This document shows positions 1-15,100 of a DNA stretch of 64,000 bases, one piece after another. Numbering within the stretch: position 1 is the stretch's first letter; every line of letters starts with the position of its first letter. Source of the DNA: Styela clava (taxonomy: Eukaryota > Chordata > Ascidiacea > Stolidobranchia > Styelidae). A model generated the notes under the pieces. The model had not been told where the DNA came from, made no database searches, and saw only the letters and a list, made by a program, of their open reading frames with translations. The stretch covers positions 7,998,001 through 8,062,000 of the forward strand of contig NC_135262.1 of assembly GCF_964204865.1 (NCBI RefSeq), given 5' to 3'. The position numbers were made by a program, and so were the translations under genes.

Positions 1-640
1 TTTTTTATTCTCACGTAAAACAATTTTGTCCAATGGTGGCCGGAGGAGGATAATGAACGGCTTCAGAGTAAAATTACTGTCAAATACATATGTGTACTTT
101 CCGAAAACGGTGGGCAAACGTTACCGTTATTCATACGAAATTGTGGGATTTTTTTTTTATAAAAATAGTAATCCTGGCATATAGACCGATTTCACAGTTT
201 TACTGACCCTTGACCCAGCAAATTTCATCTTCTACTTTACAATTATAACATTGTTTATGCCTATTTTGTCAGTGTTTTTGCGAGTTGACGCTTGGAAACC
301 TGAACATGTTTATAGAGTTCGTTTCATTTCAAAATGTTCAACCACGTGCCGACAGCTAATTTTAGCCTAGGTCGTAGTATATCACAGCTTTGTCGTGACT
401 ATTTTTTGATCAAAATAAATCTCAAAGACAAAATGAAGGCTAAGTTATTTGATTTAGACATAATTTTATTACAATATCTAAAACAGACGAATAACAACAG
501 TCAAGGCCACTAAAACAAGTCAATATTTACAACCATCAGTAGAGGTTGCGCGAGACTAACTCCCAGTCCTTTCTTGGCGCTAGCGGGTCCGTATGTGTAT
601 AATTCAAGGATGCCGTAGCAGGAATAAAAATATCATACTG

Positions 641-816
641 TGCAATTCAAGAGTTCTGCTGCACACTAACACGAATGTATTTCTGTAACGTTTCGTCTGA
701 CCAAAATCTGCAACCAGACTGTTGTAAACTGCTTGTCTGACGAAGTGTGATTTTGGTCAGACGAAACGTTACAGAAATACATTTGTGTTTTTGTGCAGCA
801 GGAATCTTGAATTGCA
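641..816. repeat. Foldback element with 68-base arms
   Basis: The arms 641-708 and 749-816 are inverted copies of one another with about 5 differences in 68, around a 40-base loop. Both ends read TGCAATTCAAG inward. This is the structure of a foldback MITE. As RNA it would form a long hairpin. No clear target duplication was seen. Confidence 0.75.
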
Positions 817-1616
817 TAATTTAAAATCATGCTAGAAAGTCATTCCGAGCAAAAAAAAGTTACCGGATAACTGCGAAAATATTAATTATTACGTCACATT
901 GAATTATTGCGGATCAGTCAATGATACGTTAATACAATATCATTTTAATGGTCAGGTAAGCATCGAAAGCGAAATACCCGTTATTTCGTTGGTTGTACTA
1001 AACAACAATAGCCTGGGTGATACGGATTTTTTAAAGAATCCTACGCAAGACGGTGAATTTATTTACGCAATACGTAAGACCATTTCGACCCCATTAAGAC
1101 ATATTTGTTGGACATAATCGCGACTACTATTCAGACATATTTGACGTCAGCAAAAAGGTAAAATAACAAATATCGATAATACTTACAGAGATCAAAGCAA
1201 TTGTTGGTAACAATAGTCGACTACTGGAAATATCAGACAACAACAATGTATTCATAATAATCTGATCAAAACTATTTTGGCAAATCATCAATGAATTTCC
1301 CGACAGATTATGAGCAACGACTTGAATAACTTTGGTCCCGGATCTTTTCGCATGCTCTAAATTGAAAGCAGCTTATGGCAACAGTGGCAGTTTTCAGCAG
1401 CTTATGAAGTATGAAAGTGAATTTCTATTTCAACATAATTGTATTTGTGTTTTGTGTTGGTAATTGATGTTAGTGGTATACAGAATGTTATATTCTTATA
1501 TTATGACATTTTATGCTGTTGCAAAATCAAAGCGATCAATAGTTTTTGAAATTTAAAAAAGGTAAAGGATCACTTTATAGAAGTAGAGGATCACCTGGAT
1601 AAAATCAATCTGTAGA

Positions 1617-1760
1617 CTTCTTGCCTCTTCCTCCACCATGCATCTGAAACAAATGACCGGTTAACTAATCCCATATCCCGTCTTGTCGGTATCCTTCTCC
1701 TCATGGATAATTGCAAAAATACGATTTTATGGCCACGGCGGTCATACATCTGTACCGTAA
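1617..1760 (+). repeat. Fragment of tRNA-derived SINE family 1
   Basis: The segment carries the SINE body words CCACCATGCATCTGAAAC and TTAACTAATCCCATATCCCG. These are found in reverse orientation in the copies at 21,918, 45,419 and 52,354, and in the same orientation at 39,668. The tRNA-like head is missing. Confidence 0.55.
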
Positions 1761-4700
1761 CGCTTAGTCCTGAATGCACACGGTTTTTAAGAAAAACGTC
1801 GGGCAAGCACTACGTAGGTCGTAGTAGACGGTCGAGTATGCAGAACAAAAGTGTTTCCTTTTAATTAAAATAAAACGACAACATTTTGGTGTAATATCGG
1901 GTCCTATGGAACTCAGAAGAAAATTGAATGAAAAACCTCTTTTCGATTATCATCTACTGACATATTGAAAACCATGATTGCTCGAATAATTTCCGATGAA
2001 AAGTGTTTTTCTAAATGTGCTACCGCAACAACATTACCAACTTAGCACATGATCCATATTTACCCTTAATGTCCAACAAATGTAAATTCAACAAGCTTCA
2101 GTCATAATCCAGTAGTGGAGTAATGAATACAGATTTGATATAAATGTGCTGTTTTTCGGTAAAATAAAGGTATAATAAGCATACAAGATGCAGAAAGTTT
2201 CATAGTCACTTATCACAAATATTTTGTCAGGTTATCGTTTAAATACGTTTCGTACTCGCCTAAGTTGTTCAGCTTATTCAAACCATTCATATTGATGATG
2301 GATTCGAAATATGTGTGACTTCTAATAGAGATTAGTTCGTAAAAAAAAAATGTTTTTAAATAAAATAGGGCAAATCTATTCATTTGACTTCACACTTGTC
2401 GTGAAACCTTCAATTCCGTCGTTCAGGCCACCTTTTAAAAGAGATTGCGAAGATAAGAGAAGTATGTATATTGTAAAAAAAAATTAGTTTAAAACCGAGA
2501 TTAATATACTAAACCGAAAACGGTAAACCAATGAATAATACAAATGCGCAATTAATCATCCCGAAAATTTCAAAAAAGGAATAATTTTCGACACAAAATC
2601 ATACGACAATTTACCGTTGTTTCTTGTTGTGAGATATATTTCAGGGTTCTCATCATTTGTTTACGTCAATACAACGTCACGTCAATACTAATATAAATCA
2701 AGAAATTTTTGGCTTCCTCCTTTTAAACAAATCAGAGGGTTATTTATTTATTTCACGCAAATTGATAGCTTTCTACCATGACGAGGTTAATTTTATTTGC
2801 CATTACCAACTCATCATAATAATGATAGTACATCGACGAAAAAGCGTGTGCAAATTTTTATTTTTATCCAAAACCGAGGACATTTTATACATATATGTTT
2901 GCAAAAAAACGCTGTTACTGTTTTTGTAATATGGCGGATCAGCGTATGATATCTCCCACAATGTTGCTCGATTGAAAATGATAAATGTGGGTCTTCTCCT
3001 TGTTTACTAACACTTAGGGATCCGTATGTGTCCTTATTTGAATCGTGAATCCGGTCCCAATTAGAATTGGGAATTACTAAGTACAAGTTTATGAATAGCA
3101 TATTCTATAAGCATGCAAATTTTGATATTATATCCCGATTGTTCATTGCCCGAAATTTTCAGACAAAACAAGACATGAGTATACTAAGTATTTTGAATGA
3201 ATTATTGTTGAAACTATTGAGAATTCATTTGTAAAATGGTCCACGATTAGACTCATAGAATTTGTCAGTTTTATGATGCGCCACATTTTTTTCACATCAA
3301 CAATAGACATATATCGAATGGTAAATGGAAAAGAGATTACATAAGAAAGAGGAAGCAAGCATGTAGCAAGGTACATGTATGTTTTGCTTCTAAATAAAAT
3401 GCCATATGTAAACGATTCTATCTTATTTTAGTAACACTTTATTGTAAAAACTGCCTGCAAAACGAGCACAGCCAGATTTGTTAATTAAAATATATTACGT
3501 GTTTTTATCATTTTTATTATTAATTGTATGGATGCATAAAAAATATCTCCTCATTATTATTTTACATAAAATTCAAGTTTTGATAGAAAATCTATCATCC
3601 CGTGTTATTTATTTGATTTTTCATTTGATATTTTTGTCAAAGAATGAAAGTGCTTTTATCATATTAATAGAATAATAAAATAACAAATCGATAAAGGACA
3701 CCTGAGCAAACTCACTGTATAAAAATAGCTGACAAAATGTAGACAGGATTGTTATATACATCAATCATTTACTGTGACAAAATTAAATTAAATACACTGA
3801 AATCAGGCAGTATATGTTTGCTGCTGCTCCATTTATAAAATTAAAAAAAATATATTTAAAAGAATTCTATTTAAGACAGTTTATATCAAATACAGCTAAC
3901 GTTAACAAATGCTCACGTGCCGTGACAACAAACATTATAAAAAATAAACGATGAAAAAATTGACAAAACTCGTATTTTGACTATCTCAAATATGCAATTT
4001 TCTAATAAAGTGTGAATGTAAAACAACTATCTGTACTTGGTTATTATCAACCTACTCTTCCTAATTGAAATATTTTTTGTTACGACTTCACGAATCTTAA
4101 TTGATTGATTATATATGTATGCATACTTCATAGTCAAATATCGAATTGTTCTCATACTAATTCATGCCTTTCAAAACAATATGTTGAATAAATATGTTAA
4201 AAAAATATTTTATCAGCACAATATAGTTTTAGGACATAGAATTATAGTCTTCGCTTATATAATGGTCGATAAATTTGAATCGCTCTACATATGCTCAAAA
4301 ATTTATTCATAAATGTAAAGCAAATGTCATACCTGAATATCGACGTCAATTTTGACACAAATGTATCCGTTGAAAAATCATTTTTATCTTTTGTTCTGCA
4401 ACAATAGTAATACACGTTTGATATTTTTTGAGCCAACTGTCAATATCGTATGTTTTTCAACGATTCTAGGCGAAAATTCAATTTAAGGATTAATAGTCAA
4501 TAAAAATGTCCAAATATGTAAGCTGATTATGACGGAAAATTCTTTGATCTTTACAAAAGCATATAATGGTTTAAAGTCGCCGAATTTACAAAGGGTTTCA
4601 ATATGAAATTGACCATTAATCTTTACTTAACCATGGTTGTTTTAATGGAAAATTATATTTTGTAGCTTATACTGTGCTCGGCCTTTCTTATGCAGAAATT

Positions 4701-7700
4701 ACGTCAATGAATTATGTTGAAATAAATACAGAACATCTGTTAGTGATATATTTTCATTTTTGCCTTAAAATCACGTAATTCGGATTAACCAGTTGTTCGT
4801 GCCCACGCTACAATTTTAGCCCGTTTGGGTACCAATTCATTCGTCTTATTCCATCGTCTCTATCCAAACTGTAATCCGTCTGGTTGGCTCCGGAATAGAA
4901 AAGAAAATGACTGTTGAAAAGCACGTCAAGAAGTATCATATGTCAAGTATGAAAATGTATATTAAAACTCATAGAAACTTCCTTGGCGGGCGTGGACGGG
5001 AATGAAGAGTCACGTACAAAATATTCTCTCATCAAAGTTGCATAACATAGTCATCAATCAGTGTTTACATTCCCGGTATCATTGACCCAAATGAAGTATA
5101 TCTGAGGCTATTTAGCCATTTGTAATCCGCATGCTACTCTATTACTGGGTCGTGCGAAAATTGTATAATTGAGTTATCCCGATACGCCCATGAGATAGAA
5201 AAGTCGCGAAAGTTTTCCAACGTTGGTTGCCCCGATGTGCATATGAAACTTCAAATTTTCTTTACTGTTGAATAATGTTCAACTTTTCTGAAACTTTTAA
5301 TCGTAACAACGTCATTAATTAATGTTTGTATGACTTATTTTGTTCATTTACACACAAACAGAACTACATACGGATAACTAATGAACATGACCTACCAGGG
5401 GTGGGGGTCTTTTCGAATGGGCATGCCATATTTGAATTTGTAAAAACGAGATATGTTTAGCGAGATGGTAAAACGATTGGTGGCGGCGCACTGTATCACA
5501 AGCTTATTAAACAAATATTTTTTCGTCATTATTTTATTCGCTTCTGTTGAAAAACGGGGCCCTCATCATTTTTTTTTTGCATCCGGCAAAACTTCGAATC
5601 TAGTCAATAAAATCACGTGGCGACCCAAAAATATTCAACGTCGTGAGAGTAGATCATCCATTGAACAGATAAATCATCGTCGACGTCGAAAATGTGACAG
5701 AACGGCGGAAAAAGACGATCGCACGTGCCGCATAAAATTACAAAGACTCCAGGGTTGACTTATTGTCTTTATGTTGGTTCACCTGGCGCGATGTACGACG
5801 ACGCCCAACACGACAACGAGCCAATCCCGTCACGAAATTTTGACGCGATTCAAATGATTATTTACAACTATAAACTAAATCGTTTTATGGGCTACTGCAT
5901 GAGTAATCAGTCGGTTACTAAAGTGGTTTGATGTTCAAACAAAAACGAACATCAATCTAATAAAAGAAACGATCGGGAATACTGAGAATTGGATTATTTA
6001 AAACTAATTTCTTATTTTTAGTAAAAATCAAACTGTACTCGCTTGTTTAGATAGATATAATGAACCCTTAGGTAGAATTATCTTAAAATTTCGAGAATAT
6101 ATAGAATTGAATTCCCAGTTAGAATTGGTTTAAAGTGGTCCTCCATGCCTACTATAAGTCCTATAATATTTCAGGTCTCACAATGTACAAATGACTATCA
6201 AAAATCTGATGCTTAGTTATTCCAAACTTCATTTACACTTCTGAATTATTAGTTATTACAGCTAAACAGTCGCTAACTTTATTTGAAATTCATGCCTTCT
6301 ACAGAAAACTTTGTTTGACAAGGAAAAATGAAAATCAATTCGTGACTTCCATATCCTCATTATGAGAAGCTAATATTATTACTTTACAAAATGACTTCAA
6401 AAACCACCGTCATAAAAGTTGAGACAATATTTACAATTCGATTGCTTTCATCTCATATGGCGCGAATATAATTGTTATGAAGTAGAAAAGTAAATCATTC
6501 GTAAATCAAGAAGAAATTAAGTATTTCTCATAAATTTCAAACAGGAAATGAATATTCATTAATTATTTGAATTAATTTCAACTACACAATGGAAACTCAC
6601 TGAATTGGATGACGTTTCCCATGAATTTTATTACCGCTACTTTAATCATCGGCTTTGAATTATAGACTCAATGTTGGTCTTCAAGTTCTTTATAAAAGGA
6701 CTTGGTTGTTTGAACTAACCACTTTGTGTAAGTTAAAAAAAAATGTTAATATTCTTCAAAAATAATTATAAATCTGAAAATATTGCTGAAAATACGATAT
6801 TATATAAACATTCATTGTTGACTATTTGATGCCTTTCTGGCGATATCGTTGTGTTGAGAGATCTGATAATGCTGTACTTTTCCTGAGATAAATACATATA
6901 GTGATAAATAGCCAATATCGATATTTCTATATATATATATTCTTTACATATTTTGGGTCTGGGGCTAGGTTACAGTCGTAAACTTTTAAAAGAGAAAGCG
7001 AGATTCGAATCACTAATGTAAGGACTACATAGAGCTCAGGAAATGCTATTAATTGCCCGTAGCACCAACGCTTAGCGAGCGCAGGTAAAACACGACGTAA
7101 AACTTGAACTGGCGTTATGGAATGATAGTTAACAGCTATCACAGAATAACTTTCTTCTAAAATTGGAAACTGGTGCTAACAATTCATCGTTAAATATTCT
7201 CAAATTTGCACCATTTCTGTGTTTTCAAAATATTTATTCGATTTGAAGTATTGGAATTGGATTTGTCCATCTCTCGTTCTCAACAATTAGTTATTTCTTG
7301 ATTCCTGCCCGACTACATACTCGCTATTCATCAATTATATTTCACCGACTATCCAGTGGTGTATTTCAACGTTATTCGTCATTCGTAACCAATAAATTTT
7401 TACAGATAGATCAAGATTTACCATTGGCAACTTGTAAACTGGCAAGTTCATAGTTCGGTCTCCCATTTTTCACGCTTGACATACGTGACGGCATTCCAGT
7501 AACTTGCCTCTTGGACACTTAGAAAGTATTTTTGTTGTCGCAAAGTCAAGTGAAGGCTGGCAGGTTGACAAATACAATAGCAAGCAGCGATACCCAAGGT
7601 TATATCTTACATTTGGACATTTACCTAATTTCAGGTCGATTTGTTTATAGTATTAAATGAAACAGGTTAGATTGCAGCACTCATATTGGCCTGGAAAAAC

Positions 7701-9106
7701 GGAGAATATCCTATTCTTGTGTATTATTTACAGGAAAATATATTAATTTTAAAATTATTCCACTGTAAGGTAAGGAAAATGGAAATTTTGAATTGCACTT
7801 AAAATTGGTATCAATTTAATTAATTATCAATGCATGGTATTAATCTTAATTTAATTGGAGGTACAGCATGTTTATTGTGGTGAACGGTACCAAAATGGTG
7901 GATGATTTGTGGTAATTGTAACGAACTACCTTTATTATATACTAACCAATGTGTATTGTGAGCGGGAAGACCTCCGCGGACGCCATTTTATTTTGCCACA
8001 TAAATTTGCTTTTTATTGTTGTCGCAGCGACGATTATCGCCATTTATAAAATGTTAGTCGAGGAATGGATAGACTAGTGTTTTGAGATGTGACAGTGAAA
8101 AATAAACGTTTAAAATGCAAGTGCAAGATAAGAGCGATGGCTTACTAAATGTACATGAGACGTATTTTCAGTATTAAATTGTTACTGAAATAGTTTTATT
8201 CGTAAAAAATGGTCGTTTTCATTCCCAGAGGTATATCTCACTATAGTTAGTTATATTTGTGATTAGGGAAAATTTAAATAAATATTGTAACTTGATTGTA
8301 CAGTTATTGTATCCCCATCTTATTTCATTTATAGCTTATTTTCGGGATTTTTGTAACCGTGCCTTGAGCAAAATTCTCATAAAATACTGTAAGGGATGTT
8401 CCAATTGTGAATGCATAACTACGCTATTGAAGAAAGTTTATACAAAAATGTTTTTGAGTCTCAATTTCCATACAAGATACATGGTAATATCACAGGTATA
8501 TATATATAACTTATGTGAAACTGCCCATTATCCCTCTATGAAATAGGAATAAAAATGAAAATTGGAATCCTATAGCCATCCCAATTCCCACTTCTTTAGA
8601 TATTTATAAATGTTCAACAAAGAGAAAGGTGGTTGTCATAGAAAATTTTAATTATATTTTGTTAAATGAATACTATCTAAATATAATATCTATTGTGTTT
8701 ATGATTTCTCTGGGATTGTGGTTAGCATAAGCAATAGGCTAGGTTGATATGTTTGCTATTCTTTTATGGAATAACAAAACGTTGCTAGCCAAAGTTTCTA
8801 GATAGTTTAATTGCAATATTTCAAATATCGAAATTTAAAAATGTATTTAGTTGTTGTAATAATATTTACCACATGACAAAATAAATAATAATTAAAGCAG
8901 ATGCCATTTGAAATGCCAATCGAGTCGTTTCGTATAGAGTAGTTATAATCACTGTCAGTTTAGTTCTAAAATTTCTGCAAAGTCAAAGCATAGTGGTATA
9001 AAACGAAAATTACCTATTATTTTTATCTGTTTAGGAAATATTGTATTAATTTATTCACTAATCGTGTTTCCAGCTCCCTCGAAAAAGCAGATTAAAATTC
9101 TGCAAT

Positions 9107-12100
9107 ATGGATATAGACAGGGACAATACGGGGGCCTTATTCTACTGTCGGGCTGGGTTGCTAGAACCACGTTTATTGTGCCATACCTTCCCATCACCAA
9201 GCCACTTTTCTATGGCATGTTGCACACCAGCTGTACATGGACATAGTCAGCAAAACTGTAATATATTATGGCCTTCTCCAATCTGGAATACAGATCTCAA
9301 TGATATTGCTCGGAGATTGCTCATTGAACGTCGTTGCGTGAGTGAAAATAATTTTAACGAACCGAGACGTGAAGATAAAAACTTGACCCTGAGAAGTAAT
9401 TATATGGGTCGTTGCTATAATCCTGCTAAAAATTTGCAAATAAATGTCGAAGGTTGGGGATGTTGTGACAAAACTGACAATGAACTTGGAGACGAGACTA
9501 AACATCATAAAATTCTGTCAGAAAACCGACTTTATGACGTCAAAAACAACGAAAATAATAACGACGACATATTTTCGTCTTCTTCCGCTTCAACAAATAC
9601 TTTTTCTACTTGTGATAATTTAAATATTTCATCAAAATCTGATATTTTAAAAACGGAATCTGATGACGATACTCCCGATGAAGATGACGATAGCCAAGAA
9701 CACAAAAGCGAACCGTTTTTGAAATTTGGTGTAAGAGCAATTCTCGCCAAAAAATCTCACAAAGAATCTAATTCTGGTGTTTCGTCAGGTTAGTAATATT
9801 TTATGTCATCCATTTTTCGACTCATAGAACTTCTAACTATAAACGTTATCAAAAGATCCAAAAAACTTCATTGAGCATGCCCCAGATCCAAGAGCCCTTC
9901 ATGTCCATTAACATTCTCGACCATGGCTGAAAAGACAAATATCTTCTATCGCGCAATCATTTTAGTTGAAAACAGTTTTGAAAATCAAATATCAATAAAT
10001 ATAGGTATCGAAACATGTTCCAATTGTTATTACAATTTTTAAGACGATTTTTTCAAGCTATTTTTCAGGTGAATAATGAGTAGTTTTGTTGTTTCACACT
10101 TTTTTATATACAATTTATGGGTTTGATATAAAATTAACAGGAATGATGGTTCGAATCATTTATTCCCGTTTCTGCTTGTATTTTTTTGTTTCTCTATACA
10201 TCCATCACGTTTATGGTTAAAATAAATCGGTCGGTATCCCAGCAATTCGAACAGGGCAAGCATGAAAACTTTGCAAAATTTGCACCAATATTTTCTCCTT
10301 CCGGTCGAAGTAATGACATTTGAATTCGTTTTTAAAAAGCCAAATTTCGAGACTCGAATGGAGCCATAATTTGTAATTTAAAAATCTTTTTATGTTCTTT
10401 ATATATCTATATATACTTAAAAATTTTGTGCAAATCCGTTTGGTATTCGATAGCTTATTGCGTTAAAGTTGCTTCCATCTAAAAATATTAACCGTAAATT
10501 GGCTGCGCTTTTAAAAATCTTCTTATAATTTTGAAACACGAGATATACTTGTAATAAAAGGTATATATTGTGTGTAGTTTTATGGCATAAGTATTGGTCC
10601 ATATCCGCCATGTCAGTTTAAAAAGCGTTTGAATGATGAATTCCATTGTTGTCGTTTGGGACATGTATTGCCAACTTCAGTATACATAATAAGGCTTAAG
10701 CAAACACCTTCTTTCCACACTTTTAAAAAAATAACGACAAAGTTTACCATTTCTATTATGGGCAATAAATTAACCGTGCACATAGCGCGTGACTCTACAC
10801 AACTATGGAAGAAAATTCGTGCTACTCGGCTCCTAAATCAATCCACAAGTTATAAAGTTACTTCACTAAATCACGTTCAAGTAAACAATTGTTTTGAAAG
10901 CAAGTGCCGAAACGGACTAAATCCACAAAACACTATTCCGTGTCTCGCAATTCTGGTCATGTTTTCAAGGCTAATTTAACACGATTGAAATGTGTTTTTA
11001 TTTGAAATTTTTTGTCACATTATTTTCTATTGTAAGAGAAAAGAGTAAATTGATATACATTTTTCGGTCAACTTGATCAGTTTAAACGAATCAACGATCT
11101 TTAAACTGGTTGCTCCGAATCACCAAATCATATGTTTGAAGTAGCTCTTAAATCGCAAGCACAAAAAATTTTTGTAAGTAAAAATGAAGACAAATTTGTT
11201 GAGAATGTAGCAATTTGTTGTTTTCGATTTATAATGCTACCAATAATGAAAGGTTGCAGCGTGGGATTCATGACAATGAAGACTAAAGCACTCATCAGCA
11301 ATCAATTTTACATTTATGCAGTTATCCTCACTCACCAATGTCAATCTAAATTGAATCCTACTAATTTAGATAAAGTTTCAGTGAAAACAATCCACTTAGT
11401 ATGACATGGGTTTATCTAATACCAAGTAAATTTAGGTTTTATTTTTCTTCAAACTGTTTTGATGAGTTAACTGTTGTCTCGTCCAATATTTTTGTTTAAT
11501 TAGTATCCATTTTAGTCTATGAGTAAAAACGACGATCGTTTTAATTAACCGTCTACAATTTCAATGTCCACTACATTGTCGAGACAGGCATTCTACGGTA
11601 TAAGGTTACAATCCCACGGCTTCAATGACCCTTGCCTTTCTAGGTAAGCAGTATATACGTCTTTTCATCAGGAGATGGGTTGAGAAGCTTTCTACTGGAA
11701 TCAACACCAAATGCCATTGACCATTTGTTAGCCCTCCGTCACGCCATGCCCCTAAATTCACAATACGTCATTAGCTTTTTAACCTTGCCGTGAAACTGAC
11801 CTCAAAGGGTAAAACTTTGGCAGATGCCTCAAGTAGACTTGTTTCCGTTTTCGCTAATTCGTACCTACCGCTTGTTAAAGTAGGCCGACTTTCCTGTGAC
11901 ATTTTTGTTGAACTTCGATTGTAATTTACGCATTGCCGTATTTAAATCACATATAATCGTTGCCAGAAACGATCTCGTACTATTCTAGAGTATATACTGG
12001 TCGACATATTAGTGACAATGAGTGTAGTTCATTATAAAACATATATTGATTTTCAGTTAATCTTCTACAAACAAAAACTAATTTGTTGGATATGAATCTT

Positions 12101-15100
12101 CTTGACATTTCTTTGAACAATTTTTAGCAAAATTTTTTATAGTAAATCAAACTTGAATCGAGCATAAAATGATTACCTGAGCAAAGTGCAATTTTGCGAC
12201 AAAAACGTAAAGTAAGCACTTTTTAAACAAACAAAACCAAAACGCAATAAAACGTGGAATTTAGGCAAACAACGTGTCAAAAAACATCACTCCAAAAACC
12301 AACTGACAAGTTAACTAAGCCCGCTATAAATGACACACATCGACACCGATATTTAAATTAGGTGTGAAAAGCAAACTGAAACGTCTCAAGGCCGCGGGAG
12401 GAGCCATATTGCGGTTACGCTACGATACGCGTGATTGAAGCAAAGATTCTAACAAGGATTCCTTGAACAGATTAATGCAATTGCCTTGTCAAAACAAGCT
12501 CAAGTTTTTCATAAAAAAACTTATATCACCTTCGTCGGTTGCAAGTACATACCATGTTTAAAATGGCGTCAAACTTAACCACTTTTACAGCTAATACAAA
12601 TTCTCGGCAATGTACAATTTCAAAGTTTCTAACGAACATGAAATAAAAGAAAATGCATCATATAATCTACTTATGTCTGCTGAGTTATTTTAATTTTTGG
12701 ATAAATTTTTATATGCTTTGCAGATTTTTTTGAAATGTCAAATTATTGATTTTTGCAGGCACCAAATCAAGTCCATCTCACATTCCACCCACCTTACCAT
12801 CTTCTCAGCAATTTGATCCGATTGATCAATATAAGAGCTACTTCCAGCAATTTGCTTTCCCTCTTCATCGAACTACATTTGGAGGTAAGCTATTTTTATA
12901 TTTTTATGAAATGCTTTATAATTGTATTCCCGACAAGTCATACTGCACGACGAATTTACACATCTTTCTCCTCGAATAGGGCTATGAACAACACTCCACA
13001 TACACAGAAGCAATTTTAATTTGGTACGATCGCAGTATTTTCAGATTCGGCATTGCCTACCGAGTGAGTATGGATTTTGGACGCGACGTCTTACCCTGCG
13101 ATGCCGTTATAGTTAATTCTACCGCTTTGAAGGAAAGTGCCAGTGCGCAACTTCAATTTCATCATTTGTAGTTAATCTCATGTAGGGTATATAGAAAACT
13201 ACGCAACGAGTTTTGTTTTGTGTTACTCCATATGTGAAAAAGTTACTTTTGTCTTATTTCCCCATCACAATTATTATTACGCAGATGTAGTTCAGCTTCG
13301 CTATTTGGTCTATCAACTTGTGGTTCAAACTAAAAATAATTGTTCTAAACTTTTTATCTTTTGATAAATGACGATTTTTAGTAATCTGATTATTTTAGAT
13401 TTGTCTTTATAGAAAACGTACATTATGAGTATGAGTGTTTTCAATAACATTAATATGTATAAATTAGAGACTATTGAAAGAAGTTGATAAAGTGAGAAAA
13501 AAATTGATATTTATATTTAATGGATATCAAATTTTAGTTTTTTAATTCATTCGTCAGATTTAAAAAAATTCGAAAACAATCTTTCTTGTTTTCTAATGGA
13601 ATTCCGAGGAAATTGGGGTTAACCTCAATGTTTGTTCAGTCGCTGTTTGTTTGAAAAATAACAGAATTTCCACATCGTCTACTTTTTCTCACTAATAACG
13701 TACAAGTAAGTAACAGCATCTGAAATAAAAGCATTCCAAATTGAAATCCAAACCACGCCAAGGTGGTTAAAAAAGAATCTATCTAGGTAGAAAAAATAAA
13801 AAATAAATAATTTATCAAAAACTTGATCGTAGGGCACTCAATTGTTTTTCTGAATGAGAATTATGGAACAAAAAAATTCCTATGGCAGATGAATTATTCG
13901 TCGAGATTGGGTTTACATTTTTTTCCGAATTTCCGAATTACATAGTTAAAAAAAAAACTTCAATATCATTTAGTCATGATATTTGTACGAAAAGATAGTC
14001 AAAAAAACTAATTTCACTTAAATGATTAGGTTACTGTGATGCCCAAGATTACAAGAGTGTAAATAAAATCATTGGAATCACTCTTACCCACCGTGGGTGT
14101 TATCCATTTGTAACTTTAATTTAATTAATTAATAAAAAAAAATTATTAAAAAAAATCACAAAACATTACATAGAAAATTAATGTATGTATGAGCAACGTT
14201 TATGTTAAATAACATAGGGTGTCCATAAAGTCTTACATTTTTTTTTAATTGCAAGAGAATTTATCGATGCCATATATTGTCAAACCTGGTTAAGATATAT
14301 TGAGAACTGACTTCATAACAAAATTGAAATTGTAAAGGGACTTTATATAAATGAGTTGTACAAGTAATCGAAAAAAAGTAATACAAAGTTATACAAAATC
14401 TAAGAGTATTGTACAATTTTTGCAGAAATTGTGTTACCTGGGAGTTGTTGAATTCATTACCACACTAATATGCTTCATTTATAAAATACCTGTACTTATT
14501 TAATTTAACTCATATTTTGACTTTTTACAGACTTTTGGTGCTAAACATCATATATTATAGACTACAAAAATTCTCATTAATTGTGATCAAGAAAACTAAT
14601 TCATGGTATTTTAAAATGTACTTTTAATTTCAACTGTATTATTTTGCCGTGATATATGGCAAAAGTGGATTACTAAGATGAAATATACGTCACTTCAATG
14701 AATTCTTTTGTGTCGTTTGCGTAGAAAGGTAATAATAATCGGAAAAGTTAATATAACATAATGTAATTTGCTCATATCTCAGTCAAAAAGTCGACATCAA
14801 AGTTAGAACGCCGCCATGTTCCATTGTATTAGATAATTCTTCCCAAATAAAGCGGTGTGTTAGACAAATATCTAAATCCTCTCTCACAATGTTATCACGC
14901 TCATAGTCATCTTACGTAAATCTTAGATAGACTGCCTTCGAACTACTGTTGAAAAATAAAAAAAATTATTGGAATTTTGATGGATTACCGGATGTGAAAA
15001 ACGTCCCGCCATACGAATAAAATATGGTAACAAATTAAATTCTTGTAACAACAAGGGTTACAATTGAGAAAAGCTTAGGAATAACACTTACGTTTATTTC

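Larger units (their letters stand above)
1..9073. other. Gene-poor AT-rich region upstream of Dbx
   Basis: No exon with recognisable protein similarity was found here on either strand. It holds a foldback repeat at 641-816 and a SINE fragment near 1617-1760. A GC-richer patch at 7966-8000 contains GCCATTTT and could be a promoter for an upstream untranslated Dbx exon. The longest open frame (5453-5758, 101 codons) has no known similarity and a simple basic composition. Confidence 0.5.

Noticed and set aside
5453-5758. 101-codon open frame rich in Arg and Lys
   Set aside because: No recognisable domain and no splice partners found; kept only as an unexplained open frame.
6946-7145. Possible further SINE with GATTCGAATCTC B-box-like word
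   Set aside because: The A box and body do not match either family clearly enough to call.
10629-10979. 116-codon open frame inside Dbx intron 1
   Set aside because: No family similarity, no convincing start context, and composition like the surrounding intron.
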